From NCBI RefSeq assembly GCF_011045835.1, contig NZ_CP047349.1:3410001-3474000 (forward strand): a stretch of DNA of 64,000 nucleotides, written 5' to 3'. The position numbers and the translations under genes were made by a program. How positions within the stretch are numbered: position 1 is the first letter of the stretch; each line of letters begins with the position of its first letter. The notes beneath the pieces are model-generated. The model searched no databases, was not told where the DNA came from, and worked only from the letters and a program-made list of their open reading frames with translations. The DNA comes from Proteus terrae subsp. cibarius (GTDB taxonomy: Bacteria > Pseudomonadota > Gammaproteobacteria > Enterobacterales > Enterobacteriaceae). Below are positions 44,922 to 54,433 of this stretch, piece after piece.

Positions 44922-47138
44922 TTAAATAGATATACTTTTTATTACATCAGATCTTAACTTATTACTAACGGACGTTTTTTCACTCATATTTTTTAATATT
45001 TCAGTTAAAGTATCAATATTTTCATGATAACTTTCCATTATCTTATCCATTAATTTTTGAATAAGATTTAATATAGTTTCTAATTTTTTACTGTCTGCCA
45101 TAGACTGCAATATTTTAGCTGAAATGACACTACTATAAATATTAACTGCATTAGTTGCTGTTGAGTTTGCCAATTGAGAAATAACTACTGTACGATTTAG
45201 CATGGTAATTGCTTTTTGTGAAATATCTTTAGCTAATTGTTTATTAATTTTTTCTATTGCTTCTTCAAATGCCTGAACAATTATCTCTTTGATCATTTTA
45301 CCAAGCATAACTTCTAGTGCATCATGTAATACTCTTTTTAATGTCTCTCTTACCTGTTGATTAAATATTTTCTTTGCAACATTTGTAAGACCTTTTACTG
45401 CAGGTCCAATAACAAAACTTAATGCCACTGCGGCAACAAATAGAATAATAGTAATGGCTATTTTTAGTGCCATTTTTAATTTTTCTTGAATTGAGTTTTT
45501 CATATCCTCAATAACTTTCTTATCTATACCAAATACTTTTAATCCTTCTAATGTGCTATTTATCACGTCAACCAGAAAATCAACAATTTTATCTATTGCA
45601 TCCATAATAGCATTAGAAATAGGTTGCATGATTTCATCCATAAATGATTTGCCATGTATAGCTTGATACACTTCATCAGCCACCGTTAATGCTACATCAG
45701 CAACAAATAATGTTACCGCTACGGCCATTAATGCCATTGATGCACCCGCCGTAAAAATAGAAGCAATACCTGCGACAAGTGCAAGCAATCCTCCTAAAAT
45801 TTTTAAGCCGATGCCTGCCCAATATTGAATTTCCTCTTGTTTTTTAATTTGAGCCTTTTGCTCTTCAATTTTATTTTTTAATGATTTTTCTGTTACTTCC
45901 TGCATTTCTTCAAAAAGTTTTTGCTCACTCTGAGTTCGCTGCAACATTACTTGTAATGTTAATTCTCTTGTTTTCGCTAACAGAAACGTTAATAATGCTA
46001 TTCCTGATAATGAATCAGACACTATTTCAATCTCTAATGCACTTTGTGAAGAAAACAGTGTTCTATAGGTTTCTTTCGCTTTTTCCAGTTTACCTTTTAT
46101 TGACTCATTTTCTTTCTTATTTATTAATGCCTTTAATTCCTCTTTATGTGACGTAATTTTATTTATCTTATCGTCATCCATAGGAACATTAGGCATATAC
46201 TGGAAAGCATTATTAAAGAAACTGGATAATTTTTCATATAAAAGATCTATATTATCTAATGATATTTTTGAAATATCATTAGGAAAACTTAAAAATGGAA
46301 AAGTCTTTTCAAGTAACTTTCCCATTTCCTCTTTAGATTTTATTTTTCCAGAAAGCAATTTTTTTATTAAGGAAGCAGGAACCTCCTTATTATTTAAGAA
46401 ACTTTCAACTTCTGATTCTGTTTTTAGTTTATTTTCTTTTATTTGATTATATACTTCCATCCAATAGTCAATGATAGCACCTTTATTATTTTTAATTTCA
46501 TCCAGTATTGATTTCATTTGGTTTCTTAAACCATCAACACCTTTAGATAAAACATTCAGCTTGTTGAGGTAATAATCAAACTTATTAGGATCTTTAATTC
46601 TATCTAAAACATTTTTATTAATAATATTTTGGTAGGATAATTGTAAAAATAAGAAATCATAGTCTTTGTTTTTTTTCTTATTTTCTGATTGAGTTATTTC
46701 TAAAGGTATAGATGACAATGATTTATTTTCAGATATATTAATATTATTTTCTAATTTTTGATCATATAGGTGCTTCTTATTAGTAAGAATATCAAGCTTT
46801 TTGTTTTCACTTTCAGTTTTATTTAACTCCGCCTCATTTAACCTATCATTCCCATTAGAGTTTAACCTTTCATTTTCTTTTTGTGTTAAAAAAACATTTA
46901 TTTTATATTGAGCATCATCTTGAACATTAATTCGTTGATTATTTCTTTTTTGTTCAATAGGTGCACGAAGAAAAGGTGCCAAAAAATTATTTTCTTTATC
47001 TTTAAGCTGAGATGCTACAAGATGTTCACTTGCAGCATTAATTTTTTGGGCTTGCTGTACTGTATCTTTAGTAACTTTATCTACTTCTTTTGATACTAAA
47101 GGTGTAGATAGAATTGAATTTTCATTATGAATAATCAT
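44922..47138 (-). CDS. ipaB: IpaB/SipB-like T3SS translocator, enlarged
   Basis: This is a 738-residue pore-forming translocator (IpaB 580, SipB 593). Two hydrophobic regions are clear, about 438-485 (YWAGIGLKILGGLLALVAG to LTVADEVYQAIHG) and about 556-583 (LKIAITIILFVAAVALSFVIG). A coiled coil precedes them. Both lie roughly 130-150 residues later than in IpaB. The extra sequence is an Asn/Lys/Glu-rich low-complexity N-terminus (about residues 60-160). It should form the host-membrane pore with the IpaC-like protein and be held by the SicA/IpgC chaperone encoded 1 bp upstream. Confidence 0.88.
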   Translation of the reverse strand: MIIHNENSILSTPLVSKEVDKVTKDTVQQAQKINAASEHLVASQLKDKENNFLAPFLRAPIEQKRNNQRINVQDDAQYKINVFLTQKENERLNSNGNDRLNEAELNKTESENKKLDILTNKKHLYDQKLENNINISENKSLSSIPLEITQSENKKKNKDYDFLFLQLSYQNIINKNVLDRIKDPNKFDYYLNKLNVLSKGVDGLRNQMKSILDEIKNNKGAIIDYWMEVYNQIKENKLKTESEVESFLNNKEVPASLIKKLLSGKIKSKEEMGKLLEKTFPFLSFPNDISKISLDNIDLLYEKLSSFFNNAFQYMPNVPMDDDKINKITSHKEELKALINKKENESIKGKLEKAKETYRTLFSSQSALEIEIVSDSLSGIALLTFLLAKTRELTLQVMLQRTQSEQKLFEEMQEVTEKSLKNKIEEQKAQIKKQEEIQYWAGIGLKILGGLLALVAGIASIFTAGASMALMAVAVTLFVADVALTVADEVYQAIHGKSFMDEIMQPISNAIMDAIDKIVDFLVDVINSTLEGLKVFGIDKKVIEDMKNSIQEKLKMALKIAITIILFVAAVALSFVIGPAVKGLTNVAKKIFNQQVRETLKRVLHDALEVMLGKMIKEIIVQAFEEAIEKINKQLAKDISQKAITMLNRTVVISQLANSTATNAVNIYSSVISAKILQSMADSKKLETILNLIQKLMDKIMESYHENIDTLTEILKNMSEKTSVSNKLRSDVIKSISI

Positions 47139-47139
47139 A

Positions 47140-47646
47140 CTATTCTTCCTTCTCGGTATTCAAAATAATAAGAGGAATATCTTTTAATGATTCTAAATAA
47201 ACATTAGCCCTCTCTTTTATAGCGGTATCATTGATATTCTTTGAAACCTGATCAAAACAATATTTTGCTTTTTCTTTTTCACCTAATGATAGATTACATT
47301 GTCCTGCATAAAAAACAGGCCGGTAATCATTCTTTGCGTTTAAATAAGCTAATGCATAAAGATCAATTGCTGCTTGATACTGTTTTTTTAGTTGTTTAAC
47401 TGCAGCGAGCCCCATAATATAGTCAACATTATAAAAATCATAGAGGCATAAAAATTTAAAAATAGCTTCTGCTTCATCCAGTTTTCCTTTCTGGTAAAAG
47501 TCATATGCAAATGAATAAATTCCTTCCATAAATCCTTCGGGGATAGCGCCTTCATCCTTTAGTGATGTCCCGTTTTGAACAATAGAAACAATATAGTTTG
47601 CTAATTGATCAAGTTCTTTTTCTGACATTTTTTCATATACTGACAT
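47140..47646 (-). CDS. sicA: T3SS translocator chaperone, SicA/IpgC type
   Basis: This 168-residue class II chaperone has tetratricopeptide repeats (SicA 165, IpgC 155). Motifs are YSFAYDFYQKGKLDEAEAIFKFLCLYDFYNVDYIMGLAAVKQLKKQYQAAIDLYALAY in pieces and NDYRPVFYAGQCNLSLGEKEKAKYCFDQV. Such chaperones bind IpaB and IpaC before secretion and, in SPI-1, co-activate InvF. It lies just before ipaB, with a 150-bp gap after spaS that may hold a promoter for the effector/translocator genes. Confidence 0.92.
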   Translation of the reverse strand: MSVYEKMSEKELDQLANYIVSIVQNGTSLKDEGAIPEGFMEGIYSFAYDFYQKGKLDEAEAIFKFLCLYDFYNVDYIMGLAAVKQLKKQYQAAIDLYALAYLNAKNDYRPVFYAGQCNLSLGEKEKAKYCFDQVSKNINDTAIKERANVYLESLKDIPLIILNTEKEE

Positions 47647-47795
47647 AATGTTAATCCTTTCATCTATGATGAATAATTAATAGTAAAATTCTAAAGTAAT
47701 TATTAATTAATTACTTTAATAAAACACACGTCTATATTTATAAATATAAATATATTATTTTTATAATTAATATGTGAATGCGGATAATAGATCTA

Positions 47796-48857
47796 TTAGT
47801 GGCACGTATAATCCATTTCATCTCTCAACAAACCTTCAATTTCTATTTTCTTAAGCCAAATAAGAATATCCATAACATCCAATAAATCCTGATCTATCAT
47901 TACATCAAACAAATGATATTTATGATAAAGTTTTCTCGCAAGTTCAGGATAACGAACAACAGGTGTACCCACTTTTTTAGCGTAAGCTTTCACAGCCAAT
48001 GCTTTATCATTAATACACTTGAGGGAAACGAGTGGCATAATGCCATTATCGGGATCAAAATAAATACCTATCGCTACATGAGTTGGATTAACAATCACAG
48101 CTGATGAATCTCGAATAACTTTTTTCATGGGTTCATCAAGTAATTCTTGATGTAACTGTCTGCGTGTTGATTTTATTTCAGGATCACCTTCCATATTCTT
48201 ATTTTCTTGCTTAACTTCATGTTTCTCCATCATCATATCTTTCATAAAAATAAAGAAGTCGGCAATAATATTTAAAATAAGAATGGGTATTGAGAGGATA
48301 AAAAAAACAAATATAAATTCAATGACAAGCGAACACCATTTATCAATAATAACATTCAGGCTAGAGCGATATAATATAAATATTTCGTGGCCATGTAAAA
48401 TAACAAAAACATAACAAGTAACTAAAAATATAACTATAAATAATAATGTTTTTAAAAGATCTTTTATTGTTCTTATACTAAATATCTTTTTAAATCCAGA
48501 AATCGGATTTATATGGTTAAGATCAAATTTAATCGCTTCCGTAGCAAGTTTAAAACGAGATTCGAATAGTGAAGGAATTGCGCCAGATAAAAAAGTCACT
48601 GTAAGTATTGGCAATATAATATCAAAGAATAATTTCGATATAACATTGACGTAACTTTTTAGTGTGATATTTGTTGGATGCAACAAAAGAGATTGATAAA
48701 AACGGCTAAACTCATCTAAGTTAACCTGATGGAATAAATACATAACACCAATCAGATAAACCAGTCCTGATGTTAACTCTTTACTCTTGAAACTTTGCCC
48801 TTTCTTTGAAGAATCATCGAGTTTTTTCTGAGTTGGTTTTTCTGTTTTTTCAGCCAT
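47796..48857 (-). CDS. spaS: T3SS export-apparatus switch protein SpaS (SctU)
   Basis: This 353-residue protein of the FlhB/SpaS/YscU family has four membrane helices and a cytoplasmic autoprotease domain. The cleavage site NPTH is intact at residues 257-260 (AVIVNPTHVAIGIYFDPDNG), preceded by the usual KKVIRDSSA linker. It controls the switch from needle subunits to translocators. It overlaps spaR by 8 bp and ends the inv-spa block. Confidence 0.95.
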   Translation of the reverse strand: MAEKTEKPTQKKLDDSSKKGQSFKSKELTSGLVYLIGVMYLFHQVNLDEFSRFYQSLLLHPTNITLKSYVNVISKLFFDIILPILTVTFLSGAIPSLFESRFKLATEAIKFDLNHINPISGFKKIFSIRTIKDLLKTLLFIVIFLVTCYVFVILHGHEIFILYRSSLNVIIDKWCSLVIEFIFVFFILSIPILILNIIADFFIFMKDMMMEKHEVKQENKNMEGDPEIKSTRRQLHQELLDEPMKKVIRDSSAVIVNPTHVAIGIYFDPDNGIMPLVSLKCINDKALAVKAYAKKVGTPVVRYPELARKLYHKYHLFDVMIDQDLLDVMDILIWLKKIEIEGLLRDEMDYTCH

Positions 48858-49623
48858 GATAAATACTCATAAAAATTGTATAAAAGTATCTATCATTAAA
48901 AAACTCATAAAGCTCTGAAGTCATTGCTGGAGCAAAAAAAAGAAGTAGTGATATAAATGCAATAATACCTTTGATACACAATGATAAGGAAAATGCATTT
49001 AATTGAGGGCAAAATAATGAGTAAACCCCTAATGCCACTTCGCTCAAAAACATAATAATAAGAACGGGTGAAACTAAAACGATAGCAGTGCGGATCATGT
49101 CATTAAGCCAATGACCAATAAATGAATAGCCAATTTCTTTATTAAAATAACCAATAGGAAATACATCATAGCTATCTTTTATTGAGCTCATTAACAACGT
49201 TAAGCTTCCACTAGATAAAAAATAAGCAGCACAAAATAACCCTGTTAATGAGGCAAATTCAGAAGATTCGATTCCTGTTGTTGGATTAATTGTATCACCG
49301 ATACTTGCTCCTCGCTGATTATCAACAAATTCACCAAATGCAGAGGCTATCCAAAAGGGTGTTGCAAATAACAATCCGATTAAAATCCCAAGCACTAATT
49401 CGCTCAATAATACTATTTCCCAAGTATTTCTTATTTCGTCAGTGATTGTAATACTTGGTCTTATTCCCATCGCAATATAAAAAATAATAATATATTTTAA
49501 CAATTGACTATTTAGCACTCGGCTATTTAAAAAAGGAATAAAAAGAAAAATAGGAAATAATCTTGTCACCAATAAGAAAAGGTCAATTAAATAAACCTGT
49601 ATATACCCTAGCAGTATTAACAT
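48850..49623 (-). CDS. spaR: T3SS export-apparatus protein SpaR (SctT)
   Basis: This 257-residue FliR/SpaR family membrane protein has about six hydrophobic helices and motifs such as LFLLVTRLFPIFLFIPFLNSR, GLLFATPFWIASAFGEFVDNQRGASIGDTINP and SEVALGVYSLFCPQLNAFSL. It is part of the SctRST export gate in the inner membrane. It lies 5 bp after spaQ and is overlapped by spaS. Confidence 0.94.
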   Translation of the reverse strand: MLILLGYIQVYLIDLFLLVTRLFPIFLFIPFLNSRVLNSQLLKYIIIFYIAMGIRPSITITDEIRNTWEIVLLSELVLGILIGLLFATPFWIASAFGEFVDNQRGASIGDTINPTTGIESSEFASLTGLFCAAYFLSSGSLTLLMSSIKDSYDVFPIGYFNKEIGYSFIGHWLNDMIRTAIVLVSPVLIIMFLSEVALGVYSLFCPQLNAFSLSLCIKGIIAFISLLLFFAPAMTSELYEFFNDRYFYTIFMSIYHG

Positions 49624-49628
49624 GTTAT

Positions 49629-49886
49629 TTATCCTGCGGCTAATCCTAACATCATCATCTCTTTGGCATACACTAATATTTTATCGCCCATCCACCCCAT
49701 CATAATTAATAAGCAAACAAAAACACCGACAAGTTTTACACCGAAAGGTAATGTTTGTTCCTGTACTTGAGTGATAGTTTGTAAAAGGCCAATTGCCAGC
49801 CCAATAAATGTTGCGATGGCGATAGGCGCAGCCGAAAGCAATATGACTAAATACACCGCCTTATTCGCCGCATAAACCATATCCAT
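49629..49886 (-). CDS. spaQ: T3SS export-apparatus protein SpaQ (SctS)
   Basis: This 85-residue FliQ/SpaQ family protein has two membrane helices and the conserved GLAIGLLQTITQVQEQTLPFGVKL. It is the small subunit of the SctRST gate. Its length is standard (86 in SPI-1). Its start overlaps the spaP stop by one base. Confidence 0.95.
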   Translation of the reverse strand: MDMVYAANKAVYLVILLSAAPIAIATFIGLAIGLLQTITQVQEQTLPFGVKLVGVFVCLLIMMGWMGDKILVYAKEMMMLGLAAG

Positions 49887-50545
49887 TATCTTACCGCCAT
49901 GAGATCAAGATATTGATTAATTAATCCCTTAGCCAAAAGGGTCCAGCCATCCATAGCGATAAATAAAATTAATTTCAAAGGTACTGATAATGTAATTGGA
50001 CTCATCATCATCATACCTAGAGCCAGTAGAATACAAGAGACAACTAAATCAATAACAATAAAAGGCAAGTAGAGATAAAAACCAATAATAAAAGCAGATT
50101 TGATTTCACTTAAAGCATATGCAGGAAGCAACGATAATAAAGAATTTTCTATACTTTCTTGATCCCCATAACCATTGGGCCGATTACCTTGTGCTTGTTC
50201 AAAAAAATCTAATAGTTCTGGCTCAGAATATTTGTACAAATAACGCTTATATTCCGCTAATGCATCATCAGAAAAGCGTTCAAACGAATCAGGGGAAGTA
50301 ATATCAACCGGATTTTCAATAAGGTATTCATAGGTATTTTTTGCTATTGGTGTCATCACAAAAAGTGCCATCATTAATGCAATCGCATTGAGTACCATAT
50401 TTGAAGGTACTTGTTGAACACCTAACGCATTACGAGTCATCACCAACACGATAGAAAATTTTAAATAGCAAGTCCCGGCAGCAATAATAAAAGGTGCCAA
50501 TGTGGCTAATGACAATGTTAAAATGAGTGTTGTTGAGCTTTCCAT
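49886..50545 (-). CDS. spaP: T3SS export-apparatus protein SpaP (SctR)
   Basis: This 219-residue FliP/SpaP protein (SPI-1 224) has four helices. Signatures are TLAPFIIAAGTCYLKFSIVLVMTRNALGVQQVPSN and SAFIIGFYLYLPFIVIDLVVSCILLALGMMMMSPI, split here by the periplasmic loop. It forms the core pentamer of the export gate. It lies 5 bp after spaO. Confidence 0.95.
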   Translation of the reverse strand: MESSTTLILTLSLATLAPFIIAAGTCYLKFSIVLVMTRNALGVQQVPSNMVLNAIALMMALFVMTPIAKNTYEYLIENPVDITSPDSFERFSDDALAEYKRYLYKYSEPELLDFFEQAQGNRPNGYGDQESIENSLLSLLPAYALSEIKSAFIIGFYLYLPFIVIDLVVSCILLALGMMMMSPITLSVPLKLILFIAMDGWTLLAKGLINQYLDLMAVR

Positions 50546-50550
50546 ATTAT

Positions 50551-51465
50551 TTAATCTTGCTGTACATAAGCATGTTGAATTTCAACAGCAAATCGCTCAC
50601 CAACTTTTATTAACTCCCCTTGAGCGATAGCAACACCATTAGCAATTAATGTGATATGGCGTAATGCATTATCTGGTAAAGTAATTTGTTGCCCTGGTGA
50701 TAACTCTTCAATTTGATCAAGTAACATCACCTGACTTGCAAGTAAAAAAGAGAGAGTAACAGGAATAGATTGCACCCCTTTCAACTCTATATTTTTTTGT
50801 AATGACATTTCAGTATCTTCGGCTAACGCTTCACTCTCTGTTTCATGAGTAAATAACTTTTCATCTAAAACCACCGTATTTTCTCCTTCTTGCCACTGAT
50901 AACGCATCCATTTTTTTTCACCCATAATAAGTGAAAAATCCATGCTATCAATCAGTACAATATCGCCCAAAGAGAGCGTTTTTAATAATGAAAATGACAT
51001 TGTACTTTTGCCAAATTGAAATTGAGCAATAGCACTAATTTTATTTTTTAATGGTAATGCCCATTCATAATTCTTTTCAAAAGAACAAATAAATATATCA
51101 CCGACTTCAGTATTAATAATCGGGTAACTAAAGTTTTCTTGTTCTCCTAAACAGATATTATCAACCATTAATGACATGGGCTCTTTCGAAAAAGGCAACA
51201 ATATTTGTGAACATTTTTGAGAGAAAAGAGTATGAAGATAAACGTCCGGAACAATCTCCCAATCTATTGTTTTATTAGAATAAATTTTATCCATCACTTG
51301 ACTTACTTCGATAATCCCCGTGAATGAACCTAATGTATTATTACCTTTTATCTTAAAATAATGGGCCGAAGAAATAGGTGATTTGGATGTATATAAAGAT
51401 GATAAAATATCCATGAAATGACTATTTTTTTTATTAGCACTATTTTTAGGATCTAAAATTATCAT
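50551..51465 (-). CDS. spaO: T3SS sorting-platform protein SpaO (SctQ)
   Basis: This 304-residue FliM/FliN-like C-ring component (SPI-1 303, Shigella 293) has a C-terminal SPOA domain: SIPVTLSFLLASQVMLLDQIEELSPGQQITL, in pieces, and IANGVAIAQGELIKVGERFAVEIQHAY. A methionine codon at 50808 (residue 220), just before the last SPOA domain, could give an 85-residue short product, as known for SctQ in other systems, although no strong ribosome binding site precedes it. The start overlaps the invJ stop by 4 bp. Confidence 0.9.
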   Translation of the reverse strand: MIILDPKNSANKKNSHFMDILSSLYTSKSPISSAHYFKIKGNNTLGSFTGIIEVSQVMDKIYSNKTIDWEIVPDVYLHTLFSQKCSQILLPFSKEPMSLMVDNICLGEQENFSYPIINTEVGDIFICSFEKNYEWALPLKNKISAIAQFQFGKSTMSFSLLKTLSLGDIVLIDSMDFSLIMGEKKWMRYQWQEGENTVVLDEKLFTHETESEALAEDTEMSLQKNIELKGVQSIPVTLSFLLASQVMLLDQIEELSPGQQITLPDNALRHITLIANGVAIAQGELIKVGERFAVEIQHAYVQQD

Positions 51466-52703
51466 TTTTCATCTTCTTTATTATCAGATGAAGGATCTAT
51501 CGCATTAATATGCCAATGGTTATTGTCATTCTCTAATGAAAGGGATAATCGCCCTTGATATTGGCTAAAATTTTCTAGAGATGATTGATAAACTCGTCCA
51601 GTAGAAGCTATTAATTGGATCTTTTTATCAGTATCAAAATTCACTTTCATTTGATGAAGTTCGTTTCCCCATTTTTTAAAAATATAAGTAATACTAGGAG
51701 GTTGAGATAAGGCAGATACTCTTTTATAAAGGAGGCTAAAAGCAGGAATATCAAGTATTTTTCTATCAGATAATGGCTCTGGTAACATTTGCTGATATTC
51801 TGGTTTTATACTATTAAATGGGATTACATCACTAACATTCTCTTTCGCTTTTTCTTTATATAGATTTTCTATGTTTGAATTTTTATTTTCAACATTTATT
51901 AGTAAAGTATTTTTATTTATATTTTTACTATCTAAATGATCGATGTCTTTAGATGATTTACTCTTTTCAAAAACAACACTATTTTTAATATTAATTAAAT
52001 CTTTTTCGTGTTTTAATTCAATTTTATTTTTAATGTTATTTGTTTTCAGCTTATCAAGATAAGGCTTACTATAAATATTCTCTTGAATTTTATCAGTATT
52101 TTTTCTCTTTTCTAGTTTTTGGATAATTTTATCCTTATGCATATTGGTCGTTAAGTCATTAAAATGAGTACTTACTTCTTTTTCGTCTTTAAATATATCA
52201 ATAGCTTTTACTTTATTAGATTCAAAATTAATTTTTTTATTTAAATCATTTTCAATGACACTTTCATTGGCCTTATTCGTCTTATTTTTTTCATAACGAA
52301 AAAAAACCTTTTTCTCTATTTTACTTTCTTTTTCAAAATCACAAATTTGTGAATATATTTTTCTTTGGGTTAATAGCAATCCTTCTATATTTGAATAGTC
52401 AATTTCTTCTTCTTTTTCATCGTCTAATGTATTAATTGATTTATCAGTTTTTATTTTTAAACTTTCTTTTAAATCATCTTTTAACTCAATAAACTCTTTA
52501 CAATCAAGATGATAAAAATCAGCTAGCTTTTGTTTTATTTTGCTGAGTTTTTCAGGAGAAAGTTGTTCTTTTTCAAGATGTAACAATGCTATTGTTGTAG
52601 AAAGCGATGATAATTTTTTAGAAAAAACAGTTTTACTTTCACTGTGTTTTTCAGTGATTAAACCTTTATTTAATCTTATATTATCTGTCTTTATGGACAT
52701 CAT
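51462..52703 (-). CDS. T3SS needle-length regulator, SpaN/InvJ-like (SctP)
   Basis: This 413-residue protein is identified mostly by its place between spaM/invI and spaO. The first 300 residues are very Lys/Asn/Glu-rich and low complexity (runs such as KNINKNTLLINVENKNSN). The end is more ordered: LSQPPSITYIFKKWGNELHQMKVNF, then STGRVYQSSLENFSQYQGRLSLSLEND. This resembles the C-terminal substrate-switch domain of SpaN/InvJ/FliK. Lengths in relatives are 290-340, so this is a long version. It overlaps invI by 23 bp and spaO by 4 bp. Confidence 0.8.
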   Translation of the reverse strand: MMSIKTDNIRLNKGLITEKHSESKTVFSKKLSSLSTTIALLHLEKEQLSPEKLSKIKQKLADFYHLDCKEFIELKDDLKESLKIKTDKSINTLDDEKEEEIDYSNIEGLLLTQRKIYSQICDFEKESKIEKKVFFRYEKNKTNKANESVIENDLNKKINFESNKVKAIDIFKDEKEVSTHFNDLTTNMHKDKIIQKLEKRKNTDKIQENIYSKPYLDKLKTNNIKNKIELKHEKDLINIKNSVVFEKSKSSKDIDHLDSKNINKNTLLINVENKNSNIENLYKEKAKENVSDVIPFNSIKPEYQQMLPEPLSDRKILDIPAFSLLYKRVSALSQPPSITYIFKKWGNELHQMKVNFDTDKKIQLIASTGRVYQSSLENFSQYQGRLSLSLENDNNHWHINAIDPSSDNKEDEK

Positions 52704-53145
52704 ACAACACCATCTCCTGTATTTCGTTTTGTTCTAGTCTTTCAATATATAACTCTTTTTCTCGCGCTTTTCTTTCAAGATAAAGCTTCATTTTATTTTG
52801 TTTTTTGATTATTTTTTCTCTTTCTTTTTTTAAAAATAAGCTTCCTTTTTTTAGTTTTTCTAATTGATACTCTATTTCTTTAATTTGGCTAATAGCAATA
52901 TTTAACGAAGCTAATAAAATGGCTTGTTTACGTTTTTGTTGATTTAAAGAGAGTGTCGAATAACTTCCCACTTTTTCATAAAAAGGGATCTCTTTTTCTA
53001 ATGCAGATGCTAATAAAGTTTGCTCTTCTTTTTTACTTTCTGCTTCTTTTATTAACCGTTGATATTTTTGTTGCTCTTTCTCTATTCTTTGTTGACGTTT
53101 TGCAATCGCATTTATCAAATATTGCTGATTAAGAGGTAAGCGCAT
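52681..53145 (-). CDS. T3SS central-stalk protein SpaM/InvI (SctO)
   Basis: This 154-residue protein is a long charged coiled coil (for example RQQRIEKEQQKYQRLIKEAESKKEEQ), like InvI/SpaM/FliJ (147 in SPI-1). It would sit in the pore of the InvC hexamer and link it to the export gate. Conservation is low, so the call relies on position and architecture. It overlaps invC by 17 bp and invJ by 23 bp. Confidence 0.85.
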   Translation of the reverse strand: MRLPLNQQYLINAIAKRQQRIEKEQQKYQRLIKEAESKKEEQTLLASALEKEIPFYEKVGSYSTLSLNQQKRKQAILLASLNIAISQIKEIEYQLEKLKKGSLFLKKEREKIIKKQNKMKLYLERKAREKELYIERLEQNEIQEMVLYDVHKDR

Positions 53146-54430
53146 AAAGTTGATTTAGTGTTTGTTGAAATTCTGCTTTTTCTTTAAATGACTGAATAAG
53201 AAAAGCCTCTATTGCTGATTGCTTACTGACAGCCATATCATTTAACTCATTTTCTCCTGTACGATATTCTCCTAGCTCTTGTAATAATTTGATATCCTGT
53301 AAACGCATCAATATTTGCCTTATTTTTAACGCAGCCTCTTGTTGTTCTCTATTTGTTATTTGCTGAAATATACGACTCACACTCCCTAAAATATCGATAG
53401 CTGGATAATGACCAGAAGCCGCTATTTTTCGTGAAAGATAAATATGCCCATCTAGAATAGAACGGATTTCTTCACCTATAGCATCTGGCTCATCATCACT
53501 TTCCAGTAAAACAGTATAAAACGCAGTAATGGAACCTTGATGAGTCACCCCTGGCCTTTCTAAGATTGCAGGTAATTTATCAAAAACAGAAGCTGGATAG
53601 CCTTTACGAACCGGAAGCTCACCTGCTGTAAGTGCAACATCTCTTAAAGCTCGACAGTAACGCGTCATAGAATCAATAAATAACACGACATTCTTACCTT
53701 GCTCTCTAAAATATTCAGCAACTGTAGTAGCAACTAATGCAGCATTACAACGTTCTATTGCTGGCTGATCAGAGGTAGAACAAATTAATACCGTTTTTTC
53801 GCATCGTTTGTCACTTTTTAATTCCTCAACAAATTCAGTAACTTCTCGCCCTCTTTCACCTATAAGCCCAATAATAAAAATATCAGCCTGAGAGAAACGG
53901 ATAAACATATTCATCAACATAGTTTTACCCGTTCCTGCGCTGGCAAAAATCCCCATTCTCTGCCCTAATCCACAACTGAGTAATCCATCAACTGCACGAA
54001 CACCTGACTCAAATATTTCTGTAATAGGGCGCCGTTCATTAAATGAGGGAGGATGACCATCAATAGGTAAATAGGAATAGAAATTTTCTTCTACCTCTTT
54101 ATTATCACTGAATCGTAATAGGCAATTACCTTTAATATCGATCATACTCCCTAAAATATTAGGACTTAAAGCAACAGAAAAAGCATTACCCGTAGGTACT
54201 ACGATTATTTGCAAAGAATAGCCTTGAGAGCTCCCCATCATACTTAAAATCGTAGTACCGTTGCGAAAGCCAATCACAATTGCTTCACCAATTATTTGCC
54301 CATTAGTAATAGAATCTTTTAATAGACAAATTTCTCCAATAAATACACCTCGCAACATCACTTCAAGAATATTGCCTTGTATTCGTATAGGGTGTGCTGC
54401 ATGATGAAATATTGAAAATTTGTTATTCAT
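53129..54430 (-). CDS. invC: T3SS ATPase InvC/SpaL (SctN)
   Basis: This 433-residue F1-beta-like hexameric ATPase (SPI-1 431) has Walker A FASAGTGKT (residues 162-170), GLIGERGREVTEFVEEL, the Walker B region VVLFIDSMTRYCRALRDVAL, and LPAILERPGVTHQGSITAFYTVL. It drives chaperone release and unfolding at the base of the injectisome. All catalytic motifs are present. It is preceded at 3 bp by invB and overlapped by invI. Confidence 0.96.
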   Translation of the reverse strand: MNNKFSIFHHAAHPIRIQGNILEVMLRGVFIGEICLLKDSITNGQIIGEAIVIGFRNGTTILSMMGSSQGYSLQIIVVPTGNAFSVALSPNILGSMIDIKGNCLLRFSDNKEVEENFYSYLPIDGHPPSFNERRPITEIFESGVRAVDGLLSCGLGQRMGIFASAGTGKTMLMNMFIRFSQADIFIIGLIGERGREVTEFVEELKSDKRCEKTVLICSTSDQPAIERCNAALVATTVAEYFREQGKNVVLFIDSMTRYCRALRDVALTAGELPVRKGYPASVFDKLPAILERPGVTHQGSITAFYTVLLESDDEPDAIGEEIRSILDGHIYLSRKIAASGHYPAIDILGSVSRIFQQITNREQQEAALKIRQILMRLQDIKLLQELGEYRTGENELNDMAVSKQSAIEAFLIQSFKEKAEFQQTLNQLYALTS

Positions 54431-54433
54431 TTT

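Noticed and set aside
45881..46156. 91-residue hydrophobic plus-strand frame in ipaB
   Set aside because: The hydrophobicity arises from reading the opposite strand of a charged coiled coil; no gene signals.
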